Of a DNA stretch of 64,000 bases, positions 15,672-24,632 are shown piece by piece. The position numbers and the translations under genes are program-made. A model generated the notes under the pieces. It was given only the letters and a program-made list of their open reading frames with translations. It was not told the origin of the DNA and made no database searches. The stretch covers positions 22,409-86,408 of the forward strand of contig JALFSI010000010.1 in the NCBI GenBank assembly GCA_022779365.1. Direction: 5' to 3'. The stretch's first letter is position 1. Each line of letters opens with the position of its first letter. This stretch comes from CAG-170 sp022779365. Its GTDB lineage: Bacteria > Bacillota > Clostridia > Oscillospirales > Oscillospiraceae.

Positions 15672-16724
15672 TTATACACGCTTTGCGCGCAGATTTCCAG
15701 TCATTACTTTTCGGAAAATGATGCAAATCGTGCCAGCCGCCGCATACAGTGCCGTGAGGCGCGCGGCGTCCTGCCGGTCGGCGAACAGAAACAGACCCGC
15801 CGGGAGGCTCAATATCGCCGCGAGCGTGCCTTGCAGCAGCTTTGCGCGCAGATACCCGTGTACGCGCAGCCCCGCGTCCTGCATCACGCTTGCCACCTGC
15901 GCCGCCACGCCCACACCGCCGAACGCGAGCAGGAACGAGCACAGTGCAAACGCACCTACGCGCGGCAGCGCCGCGTGTGCAAGTAATGCCGTTCCGCCGC
16001 TCAGCTCCAGCACGCCGGAGAGGATAATGCGCAGCGCAGTCGGTGTTTCGGCGGGCAAGACCGTATCGAGTGCGCCGCAGAGCACGCGGAACGTCACCAC
16101 CATCATACACACCGAGAGCGAAACGCTCCCGGCGTTTTTCACCGCGCGGGTGAGGGCGGCGGAAAACGGGAGCGGCTTTGCGTCAGCCTGCTTTGCGGCG
16201 GCGCACTGCGGACGCGGTGCGCTCCCGCGCAGCAAAACGCCCAGCAGCACCGCCGACATGAGCTGGCATAGCCACAGCGCCAGTCCCGCACCGGGGCTGC
16301 CGAAGATACCCGCGCCCGCCATCGAAAAGACAAAGCCCGGACCGGCGTTGTTGGCGATGCGCGCCAGATGCGCCGCCTCCGCGGCGGACAAACGCTCCTC
16401 CCGATAGCCCTCCGCCGCGCTCTGCGCCCCGGCGGGATAGCCGCCGAGCAGCCCCGCCGCCCACACCGCTGCGCCGCCCCGGCTCACGCCGAGCAGCCGC
16501 GCCGGAGCGGCGCAGACCGCGTTTGCAAAGCGCTGTGTCAGCCCCAGCGCGTTCAGCATCCCCGTGCAGACGAAAAACGGAAAGAGCGCCGGGAGCACCG
16601 CGCCCGCGCAGAGCGCCAGCCCCTCCGCCACCGCTTGCGCTGCCCGCTGCGGTCGCAGCAGCAAAAATGCCGCCCATCCTGCAAGCAAAGCCGCCTGCAA
16701 AATTCCGCGCAGCCGTGTTTTCAT
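15672..16724 (-). CDS. ylbJ: Sporulation integral membrane protein YlbJ
   Basis: A 350-residue polytopic membrane protein of the YlbJ/nucleoside-recognition (Gate) family. About eight hydrophobic segments are seen; the N-terminal part has LPALFPFFVCTGMLNALG and the signature GGYPAGAQSAAEGYREERLS followed by RIANNAGPGFVFSM, both diagnostic for YlbJ. In Bacillus it is made in the mother cell under sigma-E and is needed for spore cortex formation. The start at 16724 has GAGGTGG just upstream; the open frame runs further but the added part is not hydrophobic and overlaps the divergent yqfC. A CATACGTT near 16748 on the minus strand resembles a sigma-E -10 box, a weak hint only. Confidence 0.88.
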   Translation of the reverse strand: MKTRLRGILQAALLAGWAAFLLLRPQRAAQAVAEGLALCAGAVLPALFPFFVCTGMLNALGLTQRFANAVCAAPARLLGVSRGGAAVWAAGLLGGYPAGAQSAAEGYREERLSAAEAAHLARIANNAGPGFVFSMAGAGIFGSPGAGLALWLCQLMSAVLLGVLLRGSAPRPQCAAAKQADAKPLPFSAALTRAVKNAGSVSLSVCMMVVTFRVLCGALDTVLPAETPTALRIILSGVLELSGGTALLAHAALPRVGAFALCSFLLAFGGVGVAAQVASVMQDAGLRVHGYLRAKLLQGTLAAILSLPAGLFLFADRQDAARLTALYAAAGTICIIFRKVMTGNLRAKRV

Positions 16725-16808
16725 CCGCACCACCTCGGGACAAACGTATGCCGGAGCGGAAAAATTTAGTCCCGGCGGCATAGGATAGAACGAAGTGAGG
16801 TGGACAGG

Positions 16809-17090
16809 ATGAGGTTTGTGAAAAAGGTCCTGCAGGCTGTCTGTGCGCGGCTGGACGTGCCGGGCGAGGCGACGGGCGCGCCGTGCGTGACGCTGTGCGG
16901 CTTTACCGAGTGCAGCGTGGACTGTGCGTGTACGATCGCAGAATATGAGCCGCATGAGATCGTTGCCGCGCTGAAGGATGGCGCGGTGAGGATCGAGGGC
17001 AGCGGTCTTGAGGTGCGCCAGATGCGGCGCGACCGGCTGTGCGTCACGGGGAAAATTCGCGCCGTGACGTATCTGGAGGGCGGCGTGTAA
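16809..17090 (+). CDS. yqfC: Sporulation protein YqfC
   Basis: A 93-residue YabP/YqfC family protein. Seen: LDVPGEATGAPCVTLCGFTE, the typical YabP/YqfC opening, then a beta-rich body (VRIEGSGLEVRQMRRDRLCVTGKI) ending in a short tail. In Bacillus it is a sigma-E regulated gene of unknown mechanism that helps spore formation together with yqfD. The start at 16809 has GAGGTG six bases upstream. The stop overlaps the yqfD ATG (TAATG). The order yqfC-yqfD-phoH-ybeY is a strongly kept block in endospore formers, which supports the call. Confidence 0.9.
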   Translation: MRFVKKVLQAVCARLDVPGEATGAPCVTLCGFTECSVDCACTIAEYEPHEIVAALKDGAVRIEGSGLEVRQMRRDRLCVTGKIRAVTYLEGGV

Positions 17091-18286
17091 TGTGGGGCGT
17101 TTTGTGGTATGTGCTCGGCTGCTGCCGCGTGTGTGTGACGGGCGCGAGCGTGCAGTGGGCGCTCAACGAATTTGCGCGGCGCGGCATCCCGGCACGGAAA
17201 ATCTGCCACGTTGACGAGCTGCATCTGGAGGCGACGATCCTCGCGCGCGACCTGCCGCGCGCGAGACTTGCCGCGCAGCGCGCGATGTGTTCGCTCGAGC
17301 CGGTCCGGCAGTGGGGACTTGCGCGGACGCTCGCGCCGCTGAAAAAGCGCTGGGGCCTGTGCGCGGCGCTGCTGGTACTGGTGCTCGCCGCCGCCGTTTT
17401 GCCGCGATTTGTCTGGTTTTACGAGGTCAGCGGCAACGAGCGCGTCCCCACGCAGAAAATCCTGCGCGAGCTGGACGCCATCGGTGTGGGCTTCGGCACG
17501 TACGGACCGTCCATCAAGCCGCAGGAGGTCAAAAACCAGATGCTCTGCCGCATCCCGGAGCTGCAATGGCTCACCATCCAGCAGAGCGGCGGCACGGCGG
17601 TCGTGGTCGTGCGGGAGCGTCCGCAGACCGAGCCGGTCAACGACCGGCGCACGCCGCGCAACGTTGTCGCAAGCCGTGCGGGCGTGCTCACGCGCGTGGC
17701 GGTGTATGAGGGCGGCAGCCTGTGCAAGGTGGGCGACGTGGTGTCGGCAGGGCAGATGCTCGTCTCCGGCTATCTCGACTGGGGCTATAAAACGCAGGTC
17801 GTCGGGGCATTGGCGGAAATTTACGCCGCGACGTGGCGCAAAAGCTGCACCGTGCTTCCCGACACCGCACTGCGCAAAATACCCACGGGCGAGACAAAGC
17901 GCACGGTGAGCCTGATTTTTGGACGCAGGCGCGTGAGCCTCGCGGGCAGCTCCCGCGCGGGAGAAAACCGCGACCGCACGACGCGGCGGATACAAATTGT
18001 TCTTCCGGGCGGGCATTTACTGCCGGTTGCTATTGAAATCAGCGAGCAAAACGTTTATGATACAGAGGGAAAGCAGGTGCGCGAGCCGGATGCGCGCGCG
18101 CTTCTGGAGCGCGACGCCATCAGCCGTGTCCGGCAGGACATGATCGCCGGGACGGTCACGAAAAGCCGCCTGACGCTGCGGCATGAGGGCGGCTGCTGGC
18201 GGCTGTACGCGGCGCTGGAGTGCGAGGAAATGATCGCCCGCATGGTAAACGCCGAGATTTTTAAGGACGGAATTGCGAATGATTGA
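17090..18286 (+). CDS. yqfD: Sporulation protein YqfD
   Basis: A 398-residue YqfD/SpoIV-like protein: cytoplasmic N-terminal domain (1-85), one transmembrane helix near 90-110 (WGLCAALLVLVLAAAVLPRF), then a large outer part starting VSGNERVPTQKILRELDAIGVGFGTYGPSI, which is the family hallmark, and a C-terminal domain (FGRRRVSLAGSS and following). In Bacillus it is made in the mother cell and is needed for efficient sporulation; the biochemical role is unknown. It begins at the A of the yqfC TAA and ends with an 8-base overlap into phoH, so all are translated together. Confidence 0.9.
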   Translation: MWGVLWYVLGCCRVCVTGASVQWALNEFARRGIPARKICHVDELHLEATILARDLPRARLAAQRAMCSLEPVRQWGLARTLAPLKKRWGLCAALLVLVLAAAVLPRFVWFYEVSGNERVPTQKILRELDAIGVGFGTYGPSIKPQEVKNQMLCRIPELQWLTIQQSGGTAVVVVRERPQTEPVNDRRTPRNVVASRAGVLTRVAVYEGGSLCKVGDVVSAGQMLVSGYLDWGYKTQVVGALAEIYAATWRKSCTVLPDTALRKIPTGETKRTVSLIFGRRRVSLAGSSRAGENRDRTTRRIQIVLPGGHLLPVAIEISEQNVYDTEGKQVREPDARALLERDAISRVRQDMIAGTVTKSRLTLRHEGGCWRLYAALECEEMIARMVNAEIFKDGIAND

Positions 18287-19286
18287 AAAGACCATCAATG
18301 CCGAACGTGTGGAATGCCTGATCGACGTATTCGGGTCGTTTGACGAGAACATCAAGCGCATCGAATCGGAGTTCGGCGTGCACATCACGAACCGCGGCAC
18401 GGAGCTGAAAATTCAGGGTGACGAGGAGGCGGCGGATCAGGGTGCGCGGGCGCTTGAGGCGCTGCTGGCGCTGGCCGCCAAGGGCGAGGATATTGACGAG
18501 CAGAAGGTGCGCTATCTTATCTCGCTCGTCAAGACCGGCAACGAGGACAAGGTCAGCCAGATGGCAAAGGACGTCGTGTGTGTCACGGCGCGCGGCAAGC
18601 CGGTCAAGGCAAAGACCATCGGGCAGCAGAAATATCTGCGCGCCATCGAAAAAAACACCGTGACCATCGGCGTTGGACCTGCCGGCACGGGCAAGACATA
18701 TCTGGCGGTGGCGGAGGCGGTGAACGCCTTCCGCGCCAAGACCGTCAACCGCATCATCCTTACGCGCCCCGCCGTGGAAGCGGGGGAGCGGCTGGGCTTT
18801 TTGCCGGGCGACCTGCAAAACAAGGTCGATCCGTACCTGCGCCCGCTCTATGACGCGTTGTTCGATATGTTAGGGCCGGAAACGTACAACAAGTATCTGG
18901 AACGCGGCAATATCGAGGTCGCGCCGCTGGCGTATATGCGCGGCAGGACGCTGGACGACAGCTTTATCATCCTCGACGAGGCGCAGAACACCACGCGCGA
19001 GCAGATGAAGATGTTCTTAACGCGCCTCGGCTTCGGCTCGAAGATCGTCATCACCGGCGACGTGACGCAGATCGACCTGCCGTCCGACAAGGTCAGCGGT
19101 CTGAAAGAAGCGGTGCGCGTGCTGGAAAATATGGAGGACATTGCCATCTGCCGCCTGACGGGTGCGGACGTGGTGCGCCACCAGCTCGTACAGCAAATTG
19201 TCGCCGCCTATGAGCGCTTTGAGCAGGCACACCCACAGCCGCCTGCCGCGCCGGGCAAAAAGTTTTCGTATACAAAGAGGAAATGA
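18279..19286 (+). CDS. phoH: PhoH-like ATPase
   Basis: A 335-residue PhoH/YbeZ protein. A short KH-like N-terminal part (1-110) precedes the P-loop ATPase domain: Walker A GPAGTGKTYLAVAEAV near 130, Walker B DDSFIILDEAQNTT near 228, and TGDVTQIDLP. YbeZ partners the endoribonuclease YbeY, encoded next, in ribosome maturation and quality control; RNA unwinding is the likely activity. The start at 18279 overlaps yqfD by 8 bases and the stop lies next to the ybeY start, consistent with coupled translation. A charged proline-rich tail ends the protein. Confidence 0.93.
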   Translation: MIEKTINAERVECLIDVFGSFDENIKRIESEFGVHITNRGTELKIQGDEEAADQGARALEALLALAAKGEDIDEQKVRYLISLVKTGNEDKVSQMAKDVVCVTARGKPVKAKTIGQQKYLRAIEKNTVTIGVGPAGTGKTYLAVAEAVNAFRAKTVNRIILTRPAVEAGERLGFLPGDLQNKVDPYLRPLYDALFDMLGPETYNKYLERGNIEVAPLAYMRGRTLDDSFIILDEAQNTTREQMKMFLTRLGFGSKIVITGDVTQIDLPSDKVSGLKEAVRVLENMEDIAICRLTGADVVRHQLVQQIVAAYERFEQAHPQPPAAPGKKFSYTKRK

Positions 19287-19288
19287 GC

Positions 19289-19783
19289 ATGGAGCATAAG
19301 ATCGTCATTACCTGCGAAGCACGCGGGCTGTGGAGTCTGCCGGTCAAAAGGCAGATCCGCACCTGCATCCGCGCCGCGCTGAAGCTGGAGAAAATCACCG
19401 CACCGTGTGAGATCAACGTCCTCATCTGCGGCGATGAGACCATTCGCGCGCTCAACCGCGAGACGCGGCAGACCGACCGCGCGACGGACGTGCTGTCGTT
19501 CCCGATGTTTGACCTGACCCCCGGCGAGCCGCCCGCGGACTGGTCGGACTACCGAGACCCCGGCACAGGGCTCGTGCCGCTCGGAGACATGGCGATCTCC
19601 TATGAGCGCGCCTGCGCGCAGGCAAAGGAATTTGGGCACAGCGCCGCGCGCGAGGTGGGGTATCTGACCATCCACTCCGTGCTGCATCTGCTGGGCTATG
19701 ACCATATGGACGAGGGCGCGATGAAGCGCCAGATGCGCGCGCGCGAGGAAGCCATCCTCGCCGAGGTCGCGTTGAGCAGATGA
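19289..19783 (+). CDS. ybeY: Endoribonuclease YbeY, rRNA maturation factor
   Basis: A 164-residue UPF0054 metallo-endoribonuclease. The zinc motif HSVLHLLGYDH (H-x3-H-x5-H) lies near residue 130, preceded by the family phrase DRATDVLSFPMFD. It takes part in 16S rRNA 3-prime processing and ribosome quality control. The ATG at 19289 has GAGG eight bases upstream; the ATG at 19283 overlaps the phoH stop and is too near the site. The stop overlaps the acetyltransferase ATG (ATGA). No diacylglycerol kinase or cytidine deaminase gene follows, unlike in Bacillus; here a GNAT gene takes that place before era. Confidence 0.92.
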   Translation: MEHKIVITCEARGLWSLPVKRQIRTCIRAALKLEKITAPCEINVLICGDETIRALNRETRQTDRATDVLSFPMFDLTPGEPPADWSDYRDPGTGLVPLGDMAISYERACAQAKEFGHSAAREVGYLTIHSVLHLLGYDHMDEGAMKRQMRAREEAILAEVALSR

Positions 19784-20313
19784 CGGACGCAAGGGGCAGT
19801 CAGATCGTATTTCGCCGCGCGGTCGCGGCTGATGCTCCGCTTCTGGCGCGGACGCAGCGTGATGCCTGGGCGGCAACGTATCGCGGGATCTATCCCGATG
19901 CGTGGATCGACTCATTTGATTTTCAGGCGCGCACAGTACGCTGGCGCGAGCTGACGCAGGACGCGGCACAGGAGATCTGGCTCGCTCTGGACGCGGAGAC
20001 CTGCGCGGGGTATTATGTTTTTGGTGCGCCGCGTCATGGAGCGTACAAGACGTTTCCTCTCTGCCTCAACGCGCTTTATCTGCTGCCGCCGTATCAGCGG
20101 CGCGGGATCGGACGCATGATTTTTGCACGCCTGTACCGGCAGTGCGCCGCTGGCGGCATCGAGGGATTTTTCTGCGGCTGCAATCTTCACAACCTGCCGG
20201 CACGGCAGTTTTATGAAAAAATGGGCGGCATACCCGGAAACATTGACAGCGGGCATACAAATCGCGCCGAGGATCAAATTTATTACGAATTTTACTTAGG
20301 AGATACAACATGA
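19780..20313 (+). CDS. GNAT family N-acetyltransferase
   Basis: A 177-residue GNAT protein. The acetyl-CoA loop LLPPYQRRGIGRMIFARLY (about 103-121, Q/R-x-x-G-x-G type) is clear, followed by GCNLHNLPARQFYEKMGGI, the usual beta5-alpha4 region. The N-terminus FRRAVAADAPLLARTQRDAWAATYRGIYPDAWI resembles GNATs near to PhnO/YesJ types often called phosphinothricin acetyltransferase-like; the substrate is unknown. It is placed between ybeY and era with 4-base overlaps on both sides, so it is co-translated with ribosome-assembly genes. Whether it acetylates a ribosomal protein is speculation from position only. Confidence 0.85.
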   Translation: MTDARGSQIVFRRAVAADAPLLARTQRDAWAATYRGIYPDAWIDSFDFQARTVRWRELTQDAAQEIWLALDAETCAGYYVFGAPRHGAYKTFPLCLNALYLLPPYQRRGIGRMIFARLYRQCAAGGIEGFFCGCNLHNLPARQFYEKMGGIPGNIDSGHTNRAEDQIYYEFYLGDTT

Positions 20314-21203
20314 ATCAGAGATCCGCCATGATCACCATCGCCGGGCGTCCGAACGTCGGCAAATCGACGCTCACGAACGCGTTGGCGGGCGAAAAGATCG
20401 CCATCGTGTCCCACAAGCCGCAGACGACCCGCAGCCGCATCTGCGCCATTGTGAACCGGCAGGACTGCCAGCTCGTGTTCGTGGACACGCCGGGCTTCCA
20501 CCGCCCGCGCACCAAGCTCGGCGACTATATGGTGGGCGTCGTGCGCCAGTCCGTTGCGGACGTGGACGCGGTCATCCTCATGGTCGAGCCCATCGCCAAC
20601 GTCGGCGAGCAGGAGCAGGAGCTGCTGCGGCAGATTAAAGCCAACGGCACGCCATGTATTTTAGTCATCAACAAGATCGACACCGTGGAAAAGGAAGCGC
20701 TGCTGGCGGTCATCGCCGCGTATCAGAGCGAGATGGACTTTGCCGCCGTGCTGCCCATCAGCGCCAAATGGCGCGACGGCGTGGCACAGGTTTTGGAGGA
20801 GTGTGAAAAATTTGCCCAGCCCGGTCCGCAGCTTTTCCCGGACGATATGGTCACCGACCAGCCCGAAAAGCAGGTCATGGCGGAGATCATCCGCGAAAAG
20901 CTGCTGTGGAATCTCGAACGCGAAATTCCGCACGGCACGGCGGTGGAGATCACAAAATTCTCCGAGCGCGACGATGGCATCATTGATCTGGATGCGACCA
21001 TCTACTGCGAAAAAGCGAGTCACAAGGGCATCATCATCGGAAAAAATGGGCAGATGCTCAAAAAGATCAGCACGCAGGCGCGTGCCGACTGCGAACGATT
21101 CATGGGCACGAAGGTCTTTTTGCAGACGTGGGTGCGCGTGAAGGAAAACTGGCGCGACAGCCAGTTCCTCCTCAGCAATTTCGGCTATCGCAATGATAAC
21201 TGA
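20310..21203 (+). CDS. era: GTPase Era
   Basis: A 297-residue Era GTPase that binds the 3-prime end of 16S rRNA in 30S assembly. G domain: G1 GRPNVGKST (about 11-19), G2 QTTRSRI, G3 DTPG (about 58-61), G4 NKID (about 122-125), G5 SAKW. The C-terminal KH domain (about 205-290) holds GIIIGKNGQMLKKI. The length is normal. It overlaps the GNAT gene by 4 bases and precedes yqzL and recO, an order kept across Firmicutes. Confidence 0.97.
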   Translation: MNQRSAMITIAGRPNVGKSTLTNALAGEKIAIVSHKPQTTRSRICAIVNRQDCQLVFVDTPGFHRPRTKLGDYMVGVVRQSVADVDAVILMVEPIANVGEQEQELLRQIKANGTPCILVINKIDTVEKEALLAVIAAYQSEMDFAAVLPISAKWRDGVAQVLEECEKFAQPGPQLFPDDMVTDQPEKQVMAEIIREKLLWNLEREIPHGTAVEITKFSERDDGIIDLDATIYCEKASHKGIIIGKNGQMLKKISTQARADCERFMGTKVFLQTWVRVKENWRDSQFLLSNFGYRNDN

Positions 21204-21292
21204 GACCTAAACGAGCGAAAACTTCCAGCATAGCATCCGGCAATTCGTCCATCCTAACCTCAAGAACGCGACAGGAACAGGGAGGACGGACT

Positions 21293-21397
21293 ATGCAGGC
21301 GGAATTTTTCTGGGAGCTTTTTTGCGAGACCGGCGCGCCGGAGGTCTATCTGCTGTACCGGCGGGAGCTGCGCGCCGCGCAGCCTGTCTCCGCGTAA
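21293..21397 (+). CDS. yqzL: YqzL family micro-protein
   Basis: A 34-residue open frame, MQAEFFWELFCETGAPEVYL and then a basic end, preceded by GGGAGGACGG. YqzL proteins of Firmicutes are 40-50 residues, lie between era and recO, and have the pattern W-x-x-F-x-x-T-G-x-x-x-x-YLLY/F; this frame has WELFCETGAPEVYLLYRREL in the same place, so I regard it as real. Function is unknown. It ends 22 bases before the recO ATG and is easily missed because of its size. Confidence 0.8.
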   Translation: MQAEFFWELFCETGAPEVYLLYRRELRAAQPVSA

Positions 21398-21419
21398 AGG
21401 ACGTACTTAGGAGAGACAT

Positions 21420-22157
21420 ATGTATCTGAAAACCGAGGGGCTGGTGCTGCGCGTGTCGCCCTTTCAGGAGGCGGACGCGATGCTGAGCGTCCTCACGCGC
21501 GGGCACGGGCTTTTATCGGTGCGCGCGCGGGGGCTGCGGCGGGCAAAAAGCCCGCTCAAGGGCGCGTGCCAGCTTTTGGCGTATTCGGAGTTTACGCTGT
21601 TTGAAAACCGCGGCTTTTACACGGTCAATGAGGCATCGGCGCTGGAGATGTTCCTGCCGCTGCGTGACGACCTTGAAAGGCTGACGCTGGCGCAGTATTT
21701 TGCGCAGGTGGCGGAGGTTTTATCGCAGGAGGACGCTCCCGAGTCCGGTATCCTGCCGCTGACGCTCAATGCGATCTACGCGCTCACAAAGCTGAATCTT
21801 CCACAGCGGCAGATCAAGGCGGTGTTTGAGCTGCGGGCAATGTGCGTCTCGGGCTTTCAGCCGGAGCTGCACGGCTGCGCCGTATGCGGCGCGGAAGCGC
21901 CGGAGCGGTTTGACGTGTCGGAGGGGTGTCTGGTGTGCGCCGGGTGCGGCGGCAGCGGCATCCGTATGCCGCTTGGACGCGGGGCGCTGGCAGCGATGCG
22001 CTACATCACGCTCTGTGAGCCGAAGAAGATTTTCTCGTTCCGCTTAGAGCCGCAGGCACTCGATGAGCTGGCGGATATTGCCGAGGCGTATCTCATCACC
22101 AAATTGGAGCGGGGTTTTTCCACGCTCGATTTTTACAAATCACTTTTGTTGCTTTAG
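21420..22157 (+). CDS. recO: DNA repair protein RecO
   Basis: A 245-residue RecO. The N-terminal OB domain (1-80) starts YLKTEGLVLRVSPFQEADAM, the family pattern. The C-terminal part has a zinc site formed by CAVCGAE and CLVCAGCGG (about 155-182). RecO loads RecA on SSB-coated single strands together with RecR and helps anneal strands in recombination repair. GGAGAG lies before the ATG. mutS2 starts 9 bases later. Confidence 0.95.
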   Translation: MYLKTEGLVLRVSPFQEADAMLSVLTRGHGLLSVRARGLRRAKSPLKGACQLLAYSEFTLFENRGFYTVNEASALEMFLPLRDDLERLTLAQYFAQVAEVLSQEDAPESGILPLTLNAIYALTKLNLPQRQIKAVFELRAMCVSGFQPELHGCAVCGAEAPERFDVSEGCLVCAGCGGSGIRMPLGRGALAAMRYITLCEPKKIFSFRLEPQALDELADIAEAYLITKLERGFSTLDFYKSLLLL

Positions 22158-22166
22158 GAACTGGAT

Positions 22167-24539
22167 ATGGACGAACTGTTTGAAAAGTCGTTAAAAAAAT
22201 TAGAGCTTGATAAGGTACTGGAGCTGCTTGCGGAGCAGGCGACGTGCCCGGCGGCAAAGGAACGCTGCCGGCAAACCGTCCCGCTCACGGATGCGGACGA
22301 AATTCGCACGCTGCAAGAGCAGACGAGCGCCGCCTGCAAGCTCATCTCCCTCAAGGGGACGCCCGGACTTGCAGGGGCGCGGGATGTCGGCGCGTCGCTG
22401 GCGCGCGCGCAGCGCGGCGGTGTTCTGAGCGCCGAAGAGCTTTTGCAGATCGGCGGCGTGCTCAAATGCGCGTGGCAGGTCAAAAATTATGCCGACGGCG
22501 AAAGCGTGGAAACCGTGCTCGACGTGTGGTTTTTCCAGCTCATGGCGAATAAGTTTCTGGAGGACCGCATTTTTACCTCCATCCTCTCCAAAGACGAGAT
22601 CGCGGACGCGGCAAGCTCCGAGCTTGCCTCCATCCGGCGGAAGATCCGCCAGCAGAGCGTGAAAATACGCGAGTCGCTGCAAAAGATCATCTCCTCGCCG
22701 TCCTACGCAAAATATCTGCAAGAGCCGATCATCACCATCCGCTCCGACCGCTTTGTCGTGCCGGTCAAGAGCGAGTTCAAAAACAACATTCCGGGTCTGG
22801 TACACGATGTGTCGTCATCCGGCAGCACATTTTTTATTGAACCCATGCAGGCGGTAAACGCCAACAACGACCTGCGCGAGCTGCTCATCGCTGAGCGTAA
22901 GGAGATCGAGCGCATTTTGGCAGAACTTTCCGCGCAGGCGGCGGACTGGCGCGAGCATATCGAAACGAACTACCGCGTGCTCGTGGAGCTGGACTGCATT
23001 TTCGCCCGCGCGCGGCTGTCCTTCGCTATGCGCGCCATCGAGCCGAAGATCACGGAGGATGAGGTCATCGTTCTCAACCGCGCGCGCCATCCGCTCATTG
23101 ACCCCAAGACGGTCGTGCCCATTACGCTGACTCTGGGGCAGGATTTTGATACGCTCATCATCACAGGTCCGAACACCGGCGGCAAGACCGTCACGCTCAA
23201 GACCATCGGGCTGCTGACGCTCATGGCGCAGTGCGGTCTGCACGTCCCGGCGGACGACGGCAGCAGCGTGGGCGTGTTTACGCGCGTGTTGGCGGACATC
23301 GGCGACGAGCAGTCCATCGAGCAGTCGCTTTCCACCTTCTCGGCGCATATGAAAAACATCGTGGAGATCGTCCGCGTGTGCGAGCCGGGCGCGCTGGTGC
23401 TCTTTGACGAGCTGGGCGCTGGTACCGACCCTGCCGAGGGCGCGGCGCTGGCGATGGCGCTGATCGAATACTGCCGCAAAAACGGCGCGAAGGTCGCTGC
23501 GACCACGCACTATGCAGAGCTGAAGGTCTACGCTATGCGGACTGAGCGCGTGAGCAACGCCTCGTGCGAGTTTGACGTGGAGACGCTCCAGCCGACCTAC
23601 CGGCTGCTCGTGGGCGTGCCGGGAAAATCCAACGCGTTTGCCATCTCGCGCAGGCTCGGCTTGCAGGAAGATATTCTCGACAAGGCGAAGAGCCTTGTCA
23701 GCCAGAATGATTCCGACTTTGAGGACGTGCTGGCGCAGCTTGAGCAGCAGCGGCAGCAGATGGAGCAGGCGCGCGCCGAGGCGGAGCGACTGCGCCAGCA
23801 GACGCTCCAGCAGCAGCAGAAAAGCGAGGAATATTTTGACCAGATCAAGCGCGAGCGCGATAAGGCGGTGCAGCAGGCAAAGCGCGAGGCGCAGCACATC
23901 ATCGACGACGCGCGCCGCACGGCAAACGCCGTGCAGGAGGAGCTCAAGCAGCTCCGCCGCCAGATGAAGGACAGCGCGGACGTGCAGAACTCCAACGAGC
24001 GGCAGGCGGCGCTGCGCCGCACGCTCAACGAGGCGGAGGAAAAGCTTGCCGACAAGCCGCAGCAGAAAAAGCGCCCAGCCGCCACGCGCGCCATCCGCGC
24101 GGGCGATACGGTGGAGCTGCTGAAATTCGGCTCAAGGGCGACGGTGCTGAGCGTCACAAAAGACGGAAATCTCGAATTGCAGGCGGGCATCATGAAGCTC
24201 ACGGCAAAGCCCGACGAGGTCGCGCTGCTGGAAGATCAGCCGCAGGGGAACGCGAAAAAGATCATCGAGCACAAGGCGCGCGAGCTCAAAGCCGCCGCCT
24301 CGCCGGAGCTGGACATCCGCGGCATGGCGGCAGACGAGGCGATGCCGGTGCTCGACCAGTTCCTCGACAGCGCGTATCTTGCCAATCTTCCGTCCGTGCG
24401 CATCATCCACGGCAAGGGCACGGGCGTTCTGCGCGCAGCGGTTCACGACGAGCTGCGCCGCTGCAAATACGTTAAATCGTTCCGCCTCGGCGTTTACGGC
24501 GAGGGCGAGACCGGCGTGACCATCGCCGAGTTCAAATAA
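22167..24539 (+). CDS. mutS2: MutS2 endonuclease/ribosome rescue ATPase
   Basis: A 790-residue MutS2. The core holds the ABC-type ATPase with Walker A GPNTGGKTVTLKTIG near 335 and Walker B LVLFDELGAGTDPAEGAA near 410. A long coiled-coil (about 515-620, rich in Q, E and R) follows, then a KOW-like part and a C-terminal Smr nuclease domain (about 715-790, LDIRGMAADEAM and HGKGTGVLR). MutS2 lacks the mismatch-recognition domain of MutS; it limits recombination and in Bacillus splits collided ribosomes. It follows recO by 9 bases and ends before a promoter for the next gene. Confidence 0.95.
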   Translation: MDELFEKSLKKLELDKVLELLAEQATCPAAKERCRQTVPLTDADEIRTLQEQTSAACKLISLKGTPGLAGARDVGASLARAQRGGVLSAEELLQIGGVLKCAWQVKNYADGESVETVLDVWFFQLMANKFLEDRIFTSILSKDEIADAASSELASIRRKIRQQSVKIRESLQKIISSPSYAKYLQEPIITIRSDRFVVPVKSEFKNNIPGLVHDVSSSGSTFFIEPMQAVNANNDLRELLIAERKEIERILAELSAQAADWREHIETNYRVLVELDCIFARARLSFAMRAIEPKITEDEVIVLNRARHPLIDPKTVVPITLTLGQDFDTLIITGPNTGGKTVTLKTIGLLTLMAQCGLHVPADDGSSVGVFTRVLADIGDEQSIEQSLSTFSAHMKNIVEIVRVCEPGALVLFDELGAGTDPAEGAALAMALIEYCRKNGAKVAATTHYAELKVYAMRTERVSNASCEFDVETLQPTYRLLVGVPGKSNAFAISRRLGLQEDILDKAKSLVSQNDSDFEDVLAQLEQQRQQMEQARAEAERLRQQTLQQQQKSEEYFDQIKRERDKAVQQAKREAQHIIDDARRTANAVQEELKQLRRQMKDSADVQNSNERQAALRRTLNEAEEKLADKPQQKKRPAATRAIRAGDTVELLKFGSRATVLSVTKDGNLELQAGIMKLTAKPDEVALLEDQPQGNAKKIIEHKARELKAAASPELDIRGMAADEAMPVLDQFLDSAYLANLPSVRIIHGKGTGVLRAAVHDELRRCKYVKSFRLGVYGEGETGVTIAEFK

Positions 24540-24542
24540 GTA

Positions 24543-24570
24543 TTGACTTTTTTTGATTTTTTGCTAATAT
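24543..24570 (+). promoter_or_regulatory. Sigma-A promoter of the HPr-like gene
   Basis: TTGACT (24543-24548) and TAATAT (24565-24570) are 16 bases apart in an AT-rich stretch, about 60 bases before the ATG. The gene is monocistronic, as a terminator follows it. Confidence 0.75.
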
Positions 24571-24632
24571 TGTAAACAAGAATGCGCACGAAAAAAACCT
24601 GCTATAAAGAGCGAATTTAAGGAGTGGCAACT